Shown here: positions 33,461 through 42,965 of the stretch, in pieces
Position numbering within the stretch: position 1 is the stretch's first letter
Layout: each line of letters begins with the position of its first letter
Assembly: GCA_949825065.1 (NCBI GenBank)
Contig: OX463856.1
Coordinates: forward strand, 14,135,238 to 14,199,237
Reading direction: 5' to 3'
Source of the DNA: Odontocerum albicorne
Taxonomy: Eukaryota; Arthropoda; Insecta; Trichoptera; Odontoceridae
Length of the DNA stretch: 64,000 nt
Notes under the pieces: model-generated
Told to the model about the DNA's origin: nothing
The model's input: the letters and a program-made list of their open reading frames with translations, nothing else
The model's database searches: none
Translations under genes and position numbers: made by a program

Positions 33461-33949
33461 TTATGTGCGTTTATTATCTAAAATTATACTATCTAAAGTT
33501 AGATTAGTGATGTACACTTTATTGCTAAGCAAGAAAAACATCGAAGTAGCATTTTAATCGAATCTGTAATAATAACCATCGTATTATATTTAGACTGTGA
33601 ACACAGCCTCTGGCTTCTCTGCCCTCTGCTTCTCGGCCCCACTTGCGGTTAATGTACAGCAAAAAACATCAAACAAAACAAAAACTTTCAATACTAAATA
33701 ATACCTTAGTTAACTTAAATATTAGTCAAAAGATATGTGGAGGATTAAGTTAACCGAATAACTTAAAATCTTAGCCAATACGATATTTTCTATCTAACAA
33801 CAAAATTAAATCATACCATGGGGGTGCGCAGTGGCAATACCGGGTGGGATCGCAGAGTGGCCGGGGGCAGAGCCCCTAATAAATGTTTATTGTGTTTTCA
33901 AAGAACACAACAATATAACTTAGTCGAAAGAAAAGTTATAGCAGATTGA
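33461..33949. other. Unassigned
   Basis: A small GC-rich patch lies at 33820-33880 (CCGGGTGGGATCGCAGAGTG). Not recognised. Confidence 0.4.
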
Positions 33950-34140
33950 TTGGTCCTCAGTAAGATACAGGCAAAAGCCAAGTTTACTGGAGGTACGACC
34001 AATGAAAGGCAACAAATCCAGATCCATAAAAAGTGTATGTCCACATTAAATTAACTCGTATTTGTTTTTCATAAACCATGTATTAATAATAAAAATTGTC
34101 ATGTATAAATAAATAAAATATAAAAAATAAAGATTTATTC
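33950..34140 (-). repeat. Dispersed repeat C
   Basis: Reverse copy: AGTTTACTGGAGGTACGACC, AATGAAAGGCAACAAATCC, TTGTCATGTATAAAT. Confidence 0.75.
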
Positions 34141-34607
34141 TGACCATCGTTTAAAAAAAAACATTTTCATTTTACCATCGGAACTTTTTGTTTTATATGT
34201 TTAGACTTTGTACTTGTTGAAGTGCAGCAGCTTTGACATACATAGATGTTTTACATTCACAAGATGGCTGGATGAATGATAGACTATCAAATCGCAGTTC
34301 ACCAACTCTGCTTATACGGAAGGGATCAGATTCTCAGTGTGACCTCGTAATACACGACTATAAGACCGTTGTAAAAGTCGATTACTCTTTGCTACTATAT
34401 AATAAGGTTTCTTGTGGGAAACAGGACTTCCGCAGGTTACGAAGAGAAAATTACTCCTATTATTAAATTACTCCTGGTAAAGGTGTTATTTTAAAAAAGA
34501 AAATTCATATTGCGTTTGTAATGTTTTTTTTTATGTATGGTATAGTCTGTTTTTTGTTGGAAATTTGAAAATATCAAATCATTAATGTAATGGACTAAGT
34601 GAACACA
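34141..34607. other. Unassigned AT-rich
   Basis: No recognised element. Confidence 0.4.
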
Positions 34608-34712
34608 TTAATTTCGTTTCTAAATTAATTTTGTCTCGAAATTAATTTTGTTTCGAAATTAATTTGGTTTCTAAATCAATTTTGTTTCTAAATTAATTTT
34701 GTTTCGATTTTT
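34608..34712. repeat. 17-bp tandem repeat, about six copies
   Basis: AATTAATTTTGTTTCGA-type units with small changes (CTCGA, TTCTA). Confidence 0.85.
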
Positions 34713-34769
34713 TTTTCCTTTGTAACATATTTTATTTACATATGTTAAATTAAGGTTTGAAGGAACTAC
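34713..34769. other. Spacer
   Basis: AT-rich spacer. Confidence 0.4.
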
Positions 34770-35425
34770 AGAGGTCAATGGGTGGTAAACAAATGGGAAA
34801 TGTGAATGTACGGGAATTGCTGATGATGATCGGGTATTGTTAGTGAAGAATTAAGATAAATTAAAGAGTTAGTTAAGTGAGATCTGAGGATGAATATTGC
34901 AAAATCCAAAGTCATGGTGGTAGAAAAGTGTGAAAGGAAATATAACATATACGAGTATATACGAGTATATACGATATATGGGTGAACAATGAAAGACTGG
35001 GGAAAGTTGAGGAATTCAGATTTCATAGTTGTATTTTCTACGATGATGGAAGAGTTAAGGAGGAATATCTAATGGGATGTTGCGATAGGTAATAAAGTCG
35101 ATAGGGTACTAAAACACATATACTTGAACTGGACAGTATCAAAATCTGGTAAGATAGCATTTTGGAGCCAACTTTGATGTAGGAACTAAAACATGGATGT
35201 AAAAAAAGACTGAAAAAAACTGAATAAATACTATAATAATGAATGTTCTTAGAAGAACACACGGGGTGTCTATGTTTGATAGAATGCGGAACGATTTAAT
35301 TAGGGATGAGAGCACACTTAAGGCTTGTGTGTTAAGCAAGATGAAGAGCACTCTGAGATGGTTAGGGAATCTTGAGGATACGTCTATGGATCCACATCTG
35401 AAGAGCCTCGATCTTACGTGATGTT
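34770..35425 (+). pseudogene. LINE reverse-transcriptase C-terminal region
   Basis: In order, over shifting frames: LRMNIAKSKVMVVEKC, WVNNERLGKVEEFRFHSCIF, YDDGRVKEE, then MNVLRRTHGVSMFDRMRNDL, IRDESTLKACVLSKMKSTLR and WLGNLED. These are the blocks that follow the catalytic YADD of a common LINE RT (L.IN..KSKVM, VN...E.V..F.YLG..F..DGRV..E, LRR..GV...DR.RN, LRW.GH.E). YADD itself is not seen. The frame is broken at least twice. Confidence 0.85.
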
Positions 35426-35649
35426 TCCTAGTTCAGTGTCTATGTTTCCAGTTCCTAGAAAAGAGTTTCAAGCTCCAAGCGATTTTAATCCCAGGTCTCG
35501 ATAAATTATTTAATATTATTGATGTGACCTAAAATTAACATTGAGGAAAATTTATTTATTGAACCTTAAATATTTTCCAAAGCAAGTTAGTTTGTTCATA
35601 ACCAGTAACAACCTGCAAAACTATGACAAACTTGCTCCGGAAAAATATT
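35426..35649. other. Spacer
   Basis: No recognised element. Confidence 0.4.
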
Positions 35650-35762
35650 CAATCCTTGAGCACAAGTTCTATTTACATGGCATTTTCAATCCTTGAGCAC
35701 AAGTTCTATTTACATGGCATTTTCAATCTTTGAGCACAAGTTCTATTTACATGGCATTTTAT
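35650..35762. repeat. 37-bp tandem repeat, three copies
   Basis: CAATCCTTGAGCACAAGTTC then TATTTACATGGCATTTT, three times with one substitution. Confidence 0.95.
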
Positions 35763-36384
35763 AAATAACAATAAACTTATTTTAACCTTATTTACTTACT
35801 TCTAACATTTTATAATACGAGTACATTCGAAAACTAACATTTCTTTTTTCCACTTCAACAATACTTAAATCAGTACAAAATATAAACCACAATGACAATG
35901 AAATGTTCAGACGTTCTCGGCTTCTTTTATATTTTTGGACACTCCGTTAAAAAAATGAACATTTGTAGGGCAATTTATTTTAAATTTCACCTTTTTGGAT
36001 TTAAGACGTCGAAAATCACCTTAACTCATCGTTACTCTTTATATTTATTTTAATAAAATAAAATGATAAAAAATAATAAGCTTTTTTAATTATTTTAATA
36101 AACATTTTGTTGTTTTCTGGAAAAATTGTGAAAATGGTTAAGTCTTTAGTAGGTCAGTTAAGCCATAAAGTGAAATGGGACAAACCATGAGGGAATTGGG
36201 AGTTATGGAACTTAAAAATAAGCCAAGAGACCATAATAAAAAAAGAAATTAAAAATAAGAGTTTAACAAACAATATTAAATATGAGTCAAGTTAAATTAA
36301 TCCAGATCGGGTGATATTATTTGATAGCATTAATAATGTGACGTAAAATAAGATTTAATGCTTTAGAAATGGTTTAAGGAGCAG
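35763..36384. other. Unassigned
   Basis: No recognised element. Confidence 0.4.
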
Positions 36385-36800
36385 AATAAATGTTTTAGAA
36401 ATACGTGCACTTAGAAGAATATATGGGGTGACTATGTATCACAGAATTTAGAATGAAGTGATTAGGAATGGGGATGAACTTGAGGTTGATGGTATGAGTA
36501 AGATGATGAAAACCACTCTGAGATGGATTAGTCATGCGGAACGAATAATGAAGAAAGTCTAATAAAACATATATACAGTGCAAATGTGAGTGAAATGCGT
36601 GGTAGAGGAACACCTAAGAATGTATGGTTGGATCAATGTACATTGTTTTGAAAGAAAGAAATTTAAAAAGTCTAAATAACCGCAAGAGATGTATGAGAAG
36701 GTGTATGGATGTATCATAAAAGAGGCGAAAGATGTGTGACGCGATAGAAAAGTCTGATACTCGCTTTTTTCTGTCTAGCCCGATAGGAAGACGGCGTGAT
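36385..36800 (+). pseudogene. LINE RT tail and 3' end
   Basis: ALRRIYGVTMYHRI, NEVIRNGDELEVDGMSKMMK, TTLRWISHAERIMKKV, VSEMRGRGTPKNVWLDQC. Same family as 34770-35425. The 3' end (36730-36800) resembles the ends at 24290 and 24370 (reverse). Confidence 0.8.
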
Positions 36801-37139
36801 GGTTTTTATGTATGTTATGGTGTGATAACATGATGGTGAATTTAGCTTCAATACCCCGGGGAGCATTAAATGTTTAAAAATATACAAAAATTCTCAAAAA
36901 AGTACAAATATATACATAATCATGGTTCTTTATTTATATTTAAGGTGGAATTATCTCCATTTTTCAATTCTCAATTCAAATTACAACTTAATATAGTGCC
37001 GTTTAGAGAACAAACTCTCCTTAAGGGCGGTCTTACGTGGAAATCTAGCCTACAAATATTAAACAAATCACGTTGGCAGGTAAAACAGCGCCATAACGAA
37101 TCATGTATAACACTTTTTTGTAACACCCTGTAGGATTAT
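36801..37139. other. Unassigned
   Basis: No recognised element. Confidence 0.4.
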
Positions 37140-37305
37140 TAACATGGGGTAATATCTTCCAACGAATAAAAAAGATGTTAGTGAGGCCTTAAGTGAAAAA
37201 CCAGGCTGATATTTTTTTAACTGGGCTCTAATGGGAATCGAACCTACAACCTCCGGGTCGGAAGACAAGTATTTTTCCAACCATGCCACGGAGGTCATCA
37301 AATCT
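37140..37305 (-). repeat. SINE-A copy
   Basis: Plus: AATATCTTCCAACGAATAAA, GGCCTTAAGTGAAAAACCAG, then head ATGGGAATCGAACCTACAAC, CTCCGGGTCGGAAGACAAG, CCAACCATGCCACGGAGGTC. Reverse gives an A box TGGCATGGTTGG and B box GGTTCGATTCCC. Confidence 0.8.
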
Positions 37306-37629
37306 TGTTTTCAAATCCATAAATTTTACAAGTAAAGCTTTAAATATTCAAGGGAGGCAAAGCTAGTTGCTTATAATGGAATCTTGGTCTCTGTTATGGA
37401 AGTCTACGGCGATGTTTAATACTAGGACATGAAAAGTCAGGAAAATCTAGGATTCGCAACTGCATCTCACATATTTGAGACCTTTCTTCCACCAATAGCA
37501 ATCCCAGTCTTCAAGTGCTCTTTTCATAATATATTCTCCACATATGTTAAACAAATCGGGAGAGAGGTTGCACTCTTGCCGTACACCCTTTTGCACTTTA
37601 AACTGTTTGTACTTGACGTTGTTGACTTT
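37306..37629. other. Unassigned
   Basis: No recognised element. Confidence 0.4.
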
Positions 37630-37990
37630 TATTGACCGTTACGTAGAACGTGGGAATAAACAACGTATGATATAATAAAGAATGAGGACATTAGAAAAAA
37701 ATGCGGATCGAAAGAGGTGCGGGGATTAAAAATAAGAATAGGGCATTGAGATGGTTCATTAACGTAAAAAAATTAATTTTGAAAAATAATCTTTACGAGT
37801 AGTATAGAAAGTACGAGAAATTTAAGAAGACCCCGAAAAACGTGGACCGCTCAAATTTACCAAATTATGACAAAGAGAAGGAACAAGAAAGTATGCCTAG
37901 CAAGGTGTATGGGCATGGCAGAAGCAAAATATATATGGCCATGATAGAATAATGTAGAGATCTGCTTTCTTTGTGGATTCTAATAGGAGC
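37630..37990 (+). pseudogene. LINE tail
   Basis: TLRRTWE, then NEDIRKKCGSK, NRALRWFINV, and later EGTRN/RRPRKTWTAQI-type text. Unsplit relative of 26655-27400. Confidence 0.65.
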
Positions 37991-38041
37991 ATGACGTGAT
38001 AGTGACATCGATTTTAATAGTCTATAAAAAAGCACAATGAA

Positions 38042-38055
38042 AATATTTTACAATT
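38042..38055. repeat. Target-site duplication of PLE copy f, left
   Basis: AATATTTTACAATT, identical to 38306-38319. Confidence 0.85.
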
Positions 38056-38151
38056 ATTATTTTTTATAGTTAAAGCAATAACATTGTGGAGGCTTAAAGA
38101 CATTGAAAGTTGTTTTATCAAACACTGTTTATTCCACTTTTTGTAACAGTA

Positions 38152-38194
38152 TAACCCTACCGGTTTCAAAGATTTCCCCTCATTATCAGGGGAG
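38152..38194 (-). ncRNA. Hammerhead-ribozyme-like motif, PLE family 1 (copy f, left arm)
   Basis: Minus: GCTCCC-CTGATAA, T-GAGG...TCTTT, GAAA, ACCGGT-A, GGGTTATAC. Stem I CCC/GGG and stem III are intact; the core has TAA for TGA and stem II is weakened. Confidence 0.45.
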
Positions 38195-38216
38195 CACAAA
38201 CAAGACTTGTTTGTGC

Positions 38217-38255
38217 TCCCCTGATGATCAGGTGAAAGCCTTAAAACCGGCAGAG
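38217..38255 (+). ncRNA. Hammerhead-ribozyme-like motif, PLE family 1 (copy f, right arm)
   Basis: CCC-CTGATGA, T-CAGGT-GAAA-GCCTT, AAAA (GAAA changed), ACCGGC-A, GAG. The CTGATGA core is exact. Confidence 0.45.
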
Positions 38256-38408
38256 TTATACCGTTACAAAAAGTGGAATAAACAGTGTTTGATAAAATAA
38301 ATTACAATATTTTACAATTGTTACCCATTTTAGTGCTGATTTCAAATTATAAAATATTCATATAAAATGAAAATACGGTTACTTTGTTTTATTTCACTTT
38401 ATTTATTG

Positions 38409-38457
38409 CAAATCACAATGCATTTCAACACTCGCTGTGTCACCATCAGGTGAGTTG
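38409..38457 (-). ncRNA. Hammerhead-ribozyme-like motif, family 2 (left arm)
   Basis: Minus strand: CAACTCAC, CTGATGG (last core base changed), TG, stem II ACAC-AGCGA-GTGT, T, GAAA, palindrome ATGCAT counting the last A, T, then GTGATTTG. Stem I is GTGA/TCAC then, after one mismatch, TTG/CAA. Predicted cleavage after the T that follows ATGCAT. Best stem I in the window. Confidence 0.6.
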
Positions 38458-38706
38458 TCAAGAACTGGAGTGTACGAGTATATTAATTACACAATGATGT
38501 GTGTTGTTCACGACAAAATAGTGTGTCTTTACTATTTGTTGTTCGTGGTATAAGGGGGAATAGGGATAGAAGCGGAGAAGATGAGTTTAATTGATTATTT
38601 ATGAAATTTTAGTTTTGTTTGTTTGCTTTATAGGATTTCAGATTTTGGCGTTCACTGAGCACCTATTTTAACACAATATTTTTTTAACACTTTTATTGCA
38701 AATATA

Positions 38707-38790
38707 ATCTGGTGGGTTTATTGCCCAGTGGCAATCTCTTCCAACCAACCAGACAAATATAAATTAAGCAAGTTACATGGTTGCATAAAT
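38707..38790 (-). repeat. SINE-A body fragment inside the family-2 element
   Basis: AATCTGGTGGGTTTATTGCC, CAGTGGCAATCTCTTCCAAC, CAACCAGACAAATA. No head. Confidence 0.7.
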
Positions 38791-38963
38791 CATTCAAATG
38801 ACTATGCATCCCCACGAAATCCATAAACACATACGTGAGCATATGCCCACGAACCCCACCCGAAAATTATTTTTTTCATATAAAGTGAGATATCATGAAT
38901 CAAAAGAAAAGGAAGGGATGGTGGAGAGGAAAGGAAAACTTGGGAATGAAACATGTTATTTTA

Positions 38964-39057
38964 CTGACTAGAAATTAAGAGTTTTTTCAGTCGCTTCTTA
39001 AAGCATGCCAAGGACGGAGCGAGTCTTATATTGGTTTGTAACTGATTTCAGAGTCTT
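38964..39057 (-). pseudogene. LINE C-terminal tail (IRLWNQLQ family) inside the family-2 element
   Basis: RL-stop-NQLQTNIRLAPSLACFKK then RLKKLLISSQ; better consensus than 19725. Confidence 0.75.
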
Positions 39058-39853
39058 TTATTTTCGTTACTCTGTTTATCGTGAACAGTATAGATCGTTC
39101 AGCCAGAAGAGTAATTTTGCAATAGTGTGAGTAACACTCTCTGTGTATTGCACAACTTATGTAGTGATATTGGTTTTAGAATGCCACACGATTGGTTCGC
39201 GCAAAGCGCACGTTCGTATTGTTGTTAAAATACTCGGTGATTAGAAAAACACTACCATGTCGAAATTAGGAGAGTCATTTTTGTCTAATGTAATGTATAA
39301 TTCAATTTGTTTTTAAGCTTAGAACGTACTCGTACTTTGTTATAACTTAAAGTTTCCTAGAATTTAGTATTACTCCATCCACTATTATTTTAAAACTTTA
39401 TTATTTGGCATTGTAATTGTGATATATTAATATGTTAAATAATTTTTTTTGTATGTGCAATCTAATTAAAGCTGACGAACATTTTTACTTTATAATACTT
39501 GTACTTATATTTATTTTTAATCTTCAAAATTTTCATTATTGATATTTAATGTTTCCTAGAATCTGACATGTCTATCATAAATACTTAATATGTGAAATAA
39601 ACTTACTTTCATTTTATTTTTATGATTATTGTAATTTAAGCTGACAGCACGTTAAATTTACAAAACGTGTGTGTTCATTTGATTGTGTGAATATGAATAT
39701 TATTTATATATTTTTTTTTGCTTTTTCACTTCATTAAAAAAATAAAGTGACAAGTTTTTGTAAACACACTGTTACACTATTGCATAATGACTCGTCTGGC
39801 TGAACGATCTATACACCTAATGGTGCAATCAATACATAATATACAGTTCTTGA

Positions 39854-39899
39854 CAACTCACCTGATGACACAGCGAGTATTGAAATGTATTGTGATTTT
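39854..39899 (+). ncRNA. Hammerhead-ribozyme-like motif, family 2 (right arm)
   Basis: CAACTCAC, exact CTGATGA (39862-39868), stem II CAC-AGCGA-GTA, TT, GAAA (39882-39885), palindrome-like ATGTAT, T, GTGATTTT. Stem I GTGA/TCAC plus TT/AA. Predicted cleavage after 39891. Core bases are all canonical here; stem II is short. Confidence 0.6.
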
Positions 39900-39934
39900 A
39901 CAATAAATAAAGTGAAATAAAACAAAATAACCGT

Positions 39935-40027
39935 GTTTTAATTTTAAATTATTTGTGGAGTTCCACAAAATGATGCAAGAGTTACTTAACTAACTGTTAA
40001 ATATTGCCCTATTTTATGCTTTTTTCT
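39935..40027. other. Spacer
   Basis: AT-rich. Confidence 0.4.
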
Positions 40028-40172
40028 ATTCGAACCAACCATAAACTTCTTGAAGATGTCTGAAGTGAAAACCAGAATGTAATCCTTATTTTACAAAAAT
40101 CTGGTTCCCAATGGGGATTAAACCCGTAATACCGGACTGGAAGACAGGCGTTGTCATCAACTAGTCAATCAT
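40028..40172 (-). repeat. SINE-A copy, decayed
   Basis: CGAACCAACCATAAACTTCT, AGTGAAAACCAG, then GGGGATTAAACCCGTAATACC, GACTGGAAGACAGGCGTTG. B box weakened. Confidence 0.65.
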
Positions 40173-40729
40173 TTATCATTAACAATTACATTTTTTCTTT
40201 TTTAAATCAATCAACTGAAATATTTAAAAAAAAGGAGAAAATACCCCATTCTGTTTTTCAAATACTTGTACTTAAATATCAGTTTTAAAAAAAAACACAA
40301 TATTATTTATATGAAAATTGTCACCGATTTCAATCCTAATTTTAAAAAGGTTAAATTTTCGAAACTCCAAAACAAACGGTAGTTCATTTGTTTATGATTT
40401 CAAAATGAAAGCCATGTTTAAGTACAAACCTTCCCTGCGTTGCGGATCCGCCTTGAAAAAGCCTTAGTTTATTAAAAAGTAAATATCATTCGCATTCATT
40501 GTGGCACCATATTGTAGTTGCTATTTTTCTTTGTGAAGGAATTTTACAACTCACGATATTATACCAAGCAGAGGCGATACATTATTACTAACAATATCGC
40601 AAGCGTATAGAAGCTACAAATTTAAGAGGGTTAAAAATTTGCTGAAAGTTAAATGTGGTGAAAAAAAGCGCTTTTGTATTACAGCGCTCCCACAAATAAT
40701 CAAGTTCGTACTACGTGACATAGTCGATA
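40173..40729. other. Unassigned
   Basis: No recognised element. Confidence 0.4.
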
Positions 40730-40870
40730 AAACGCATGTATTTCGACCCACGAATTGTGAGTTTGATTCCCTTTGGTATCTTTTTTTTCAAGTAGGGTTT
40801 TAGTTTGATTTTCACTTCAAACCTCTTTTATGTATTACTAGTTGATTGGAAGAGATTGTTACGTAGCACT
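40730..40870 (+). repeat. SINE-A copy, decayed
   Basis: GTGAGTTTGATTCCC (B box), then GATTTTCACTTCAAACC and AGTTGATTGGAAGAGATTG. Confidence 0.65.
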
Positions 40871-40919
40871 TAGCTCACAAGATTGTTTCAATAAAATACA
40901 TACATATACACGTGCATAG

Positions 40920-41115
40920 CACCATCATTTAATTTTTGTGTTGAGGTATGTAGATAAGAAAGAGCGCCAAACTTTCCCGTCCTGACATCCTCTCCCTCGC
41001 CTCTTTTATCTCAATTCCTTATCTCAATCTGTATCCCTTTTAACACACCTTTCTTACTTGAAATGTTATTAACATGGTCAAACCATACTTTTCTCGCCCC
41101 CCCCCCCTCTTCTAC
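40920..41115 (-). repeat. Possible LINE 3' end, antisense
   Basis: GTAGATAAGAAAGAGCGCCA and later ATGGTCAAACCATACTTTTC (minus GAAAAGTATGGTTTGACC, i.e. KVWLD/KVWFD-like) resemble other antisense LINE ends. Ends in a C9 run. Confidence 0.4.
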
Positions 41116-41480
41116 GAAACCCACTAATGCTACAATATGATACAGTGAAATAAATCAACAACATATACTATTCAAGAAGAAAACTCCAAGTCACTTAAAA
41201 AGTCATTAGTGTAATGTCAATAATGCAGTCAGATTATGGATAAATTTGAACTTTGATTAATGAGTTATCAAAATAATTACAAATTGTCGATATATTTGAA
41301 GAATGTCCCCTAAGATATTTTAAAGTGGAGAAAAATTTTTTTTACAAAAAGGTGCCTATCTCAAAAATCGGATAACATCTTAATTATCTTAATGTTACGA
41401 ATATAGATGTACAAAATAGATGTTCGTCTCTCATTTCTTCTTTGTCATATTATATGCTTAGGAAGGATATTTTTTATCAC
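41116..41480. other. Unassigned
   Basis: No recognised element. Confidence 0.4.
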
Positions 41481-41695
41481 CAAAAACCCTAATGTTAAAT
41501 ATCACCAGGTAAGCTGACGGTGGACAGAAGAAAGCACGGTGGGTAGCACAAGGGATATTATGACATATGCCATGAGACGCTCAAAAACCCTAACGTTAAA
41601 TATCATCAGGTAAACTGACGGTGGACAGAAGAAAGGACGGTGGGTAGCACAAGAGATATTATGATATATGGCATGACACGCTCAAAAACGTATGT
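41481..41695. repeat. 101-bp tandem duplication
   Basis: Two copies starting at 41481 and 41582: CAAAAACCCTAATGTTAAAT, CTGACGGTGGACAGAAGAAA, GGTGGGTAGCACAAG, ATATTATGA. About 93 percent alike by eye. Confidence 0.9.
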
Positions 41696-41850
41696 GCTCT
41701 ACACAACTAGAATCTAACAACTGCAGCAGGTCTTGAATTGGTGCTATGTTAGTTATGAGGAATCCAATAGAGAAGATGACATGATGATCTACTGAAGCTT
41801 CTTTGAACTAGATGCAACAGGATATGCTTATCACAAATTGACTTACATAA
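41696..41850. other. Spacer
   Basis: No recognised element. Confidence 0.4.
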
Positions 41851-42081
41851 TCATCGTGGCACCAAAAACAAATACCCTAATCCCCACTTGGCATTGCACC
41901 TTTTATTATACTCGTCACGGATAAAAGGCAAACAATTGAATAAACAGAGCTTCTTTCGTAGCCTCGTGATCGTGTCTTCCGTATCAGCACGTAAGGACGC
42001 AACCAAATCAGCATCTGATGAATAGTCGCTCTCAACTCTCGCTTCCATAGCGGGAGTTTTGCCGGAACGAAGAGAAGGCAT
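41851..42081 (-). CDS. Unrecognised 76-residue open frame
   Basis: MPSLRSGKTPAMEARVESDY, SSDADLVASLRADTEDTITR, LRKKLCLFNCLPFI. Polar, acidic first half with a helix-forming DTEDTITRLRKKL stretch. It is less AT-rich than its flanks and starts beside an ATG-triplet repeat. It could be the start of an ORF1 or gag-like protein of a retroelement, or an exon; I cannot decide. Confidence 0.25.
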   Translation of the reverse strand: MPSLRSGKTPAMEARVESDYSSDADLVASLRADTEDTITRLRKKLCLFNCLPFIRDEYNKRCNAKWGLGYLFLVPR

Positions 42082-42240
42082 GATGATGATGATGATCTAC
42101 GTTGACGATGATGATAACAATAAATTTATACTTCAGAAGGTGATGATGACGATGATTCACTTCTGAAGATGATGATAACAATAACCTTATTTCTTAAGAA
42201 AATGATAACGATAACTTTCTTAAGATGATGCAATTCTCGA
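42070..42240. repeat. GAT-rich microsatellite region
   Basis: GATGATGATGATGATC, then GACGATGATGATAACAATAA and similar, interrupted. Confidence 0.8.
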
Positions 42241-42965
42241 GATGACGCAACAGATCCGGCTCGAAGGGCCAATTTGTACCGGGCAGGGTACAAATGAACT
42301 GTAACGTAGGTGTGATGGTTACTGCGCAGTGCTCGGAGAATTGAGTCGCGGTTCCAGAAGCGTAGATCGATGAGAAGAAGGTAGCGATATGGAGAGATTT
42401 CTCTCAGGCAGATCGGTAGCGGGTCTCAAGCGAAAACACAGTAAAATCGGTTTGGACCGAGGATATAATTGAAAAAATGAAAGTGACCTTTCTTATGAAC
42501 GAGCATCCGGTCATAGTAAGCGCTCACACCCCGCGAAATTCAATTCATGTATTTTGATCGTTCTCACTGTACTTCAAGAACACTCATCTACTCATAAATT
42601 TTTTTGCGAAATGATTGCGTATTCCATAGTGTTCAGTAGCAAATAAAATAAAAATATCAGCATTTACTTGAAGGGCAACACCATCACCTGAAGATGAAAA
42701 TATCCAAGAGAAGTGTGTGACTTTATCTACATAAATAACACAGCTTATTTCCAAATCAACAAAAAATCGAAAGATTTGTCTTCTCTCATAAGTGTATCTT
42801 ATTTCCCATTTCACACTTTTTTTGCAGGCACAATCATCATCATAATCACGTCATATCATTTTTGAGGTTGTCAGAGTACAAATATCCACTTAATTTATCC
42901 TAGCACACATCTTTTGTTTTTGCTACTTCTTTACACCTCGTCAAGCATACTCTTCTATTATTCTA
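42241..42965. other. Unassigned; GC-richer patch 42245-42480
   Basis: A GC-richer patch (CGGGCAGGGTACAAATGAAC, GAGTCGCGGTTCC) without recognised motif. Confidence 0.4.

Larger units (their letters stand above)
38056..38305. mobile_element. Palindromic PLE-terminal unit (copy f)
   Basis: 250 bp, best preserved. Long end left (ATTATTTTTTATAGTTAAAG, AACATTGTGGAGG), short end right (AATAAATTAC). Centre AACAAGACTTGTT near 38206. Flanked by a 14-bp duplication (38042-38055, 38306-38319). The arms can form one hairpin of about 100 bp. The same end points as copies a and e show that this is a defined mobile unit, not a random inverted repeat. Confidence 0.85.
38375..39934. mobile_element. Inverted-repeat element with hammerhead-like termini (family 2)
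   Basis: About 1560 bp. Left arm 38375-38468 (ACGGTTACTTTGTTTTATTT...) mirrors right arm 39844-39934. A second, inner inverted repeat pairs 39083-39131 with 39768-39812 (GTATAGATCGTTCAGCCAGA). Between lie a SINE-A piece and a LINE tail, so the interior is composite. The arms share AAAGTGAAATAAAACA with the family-1 arms (AAAGTGGAATAAACA) and the same ribozyme-like layout, so I infer a second PLE-like family. No RT or endonuclease is seen. No clear target duplication. Confidence 0.7.

Noticed and set aside
34816..34850. CTGATGATGATCGG as a hammerhead core
   Set aside because: No paired stem II and no GAAA follows; it lies in LINE RT text.
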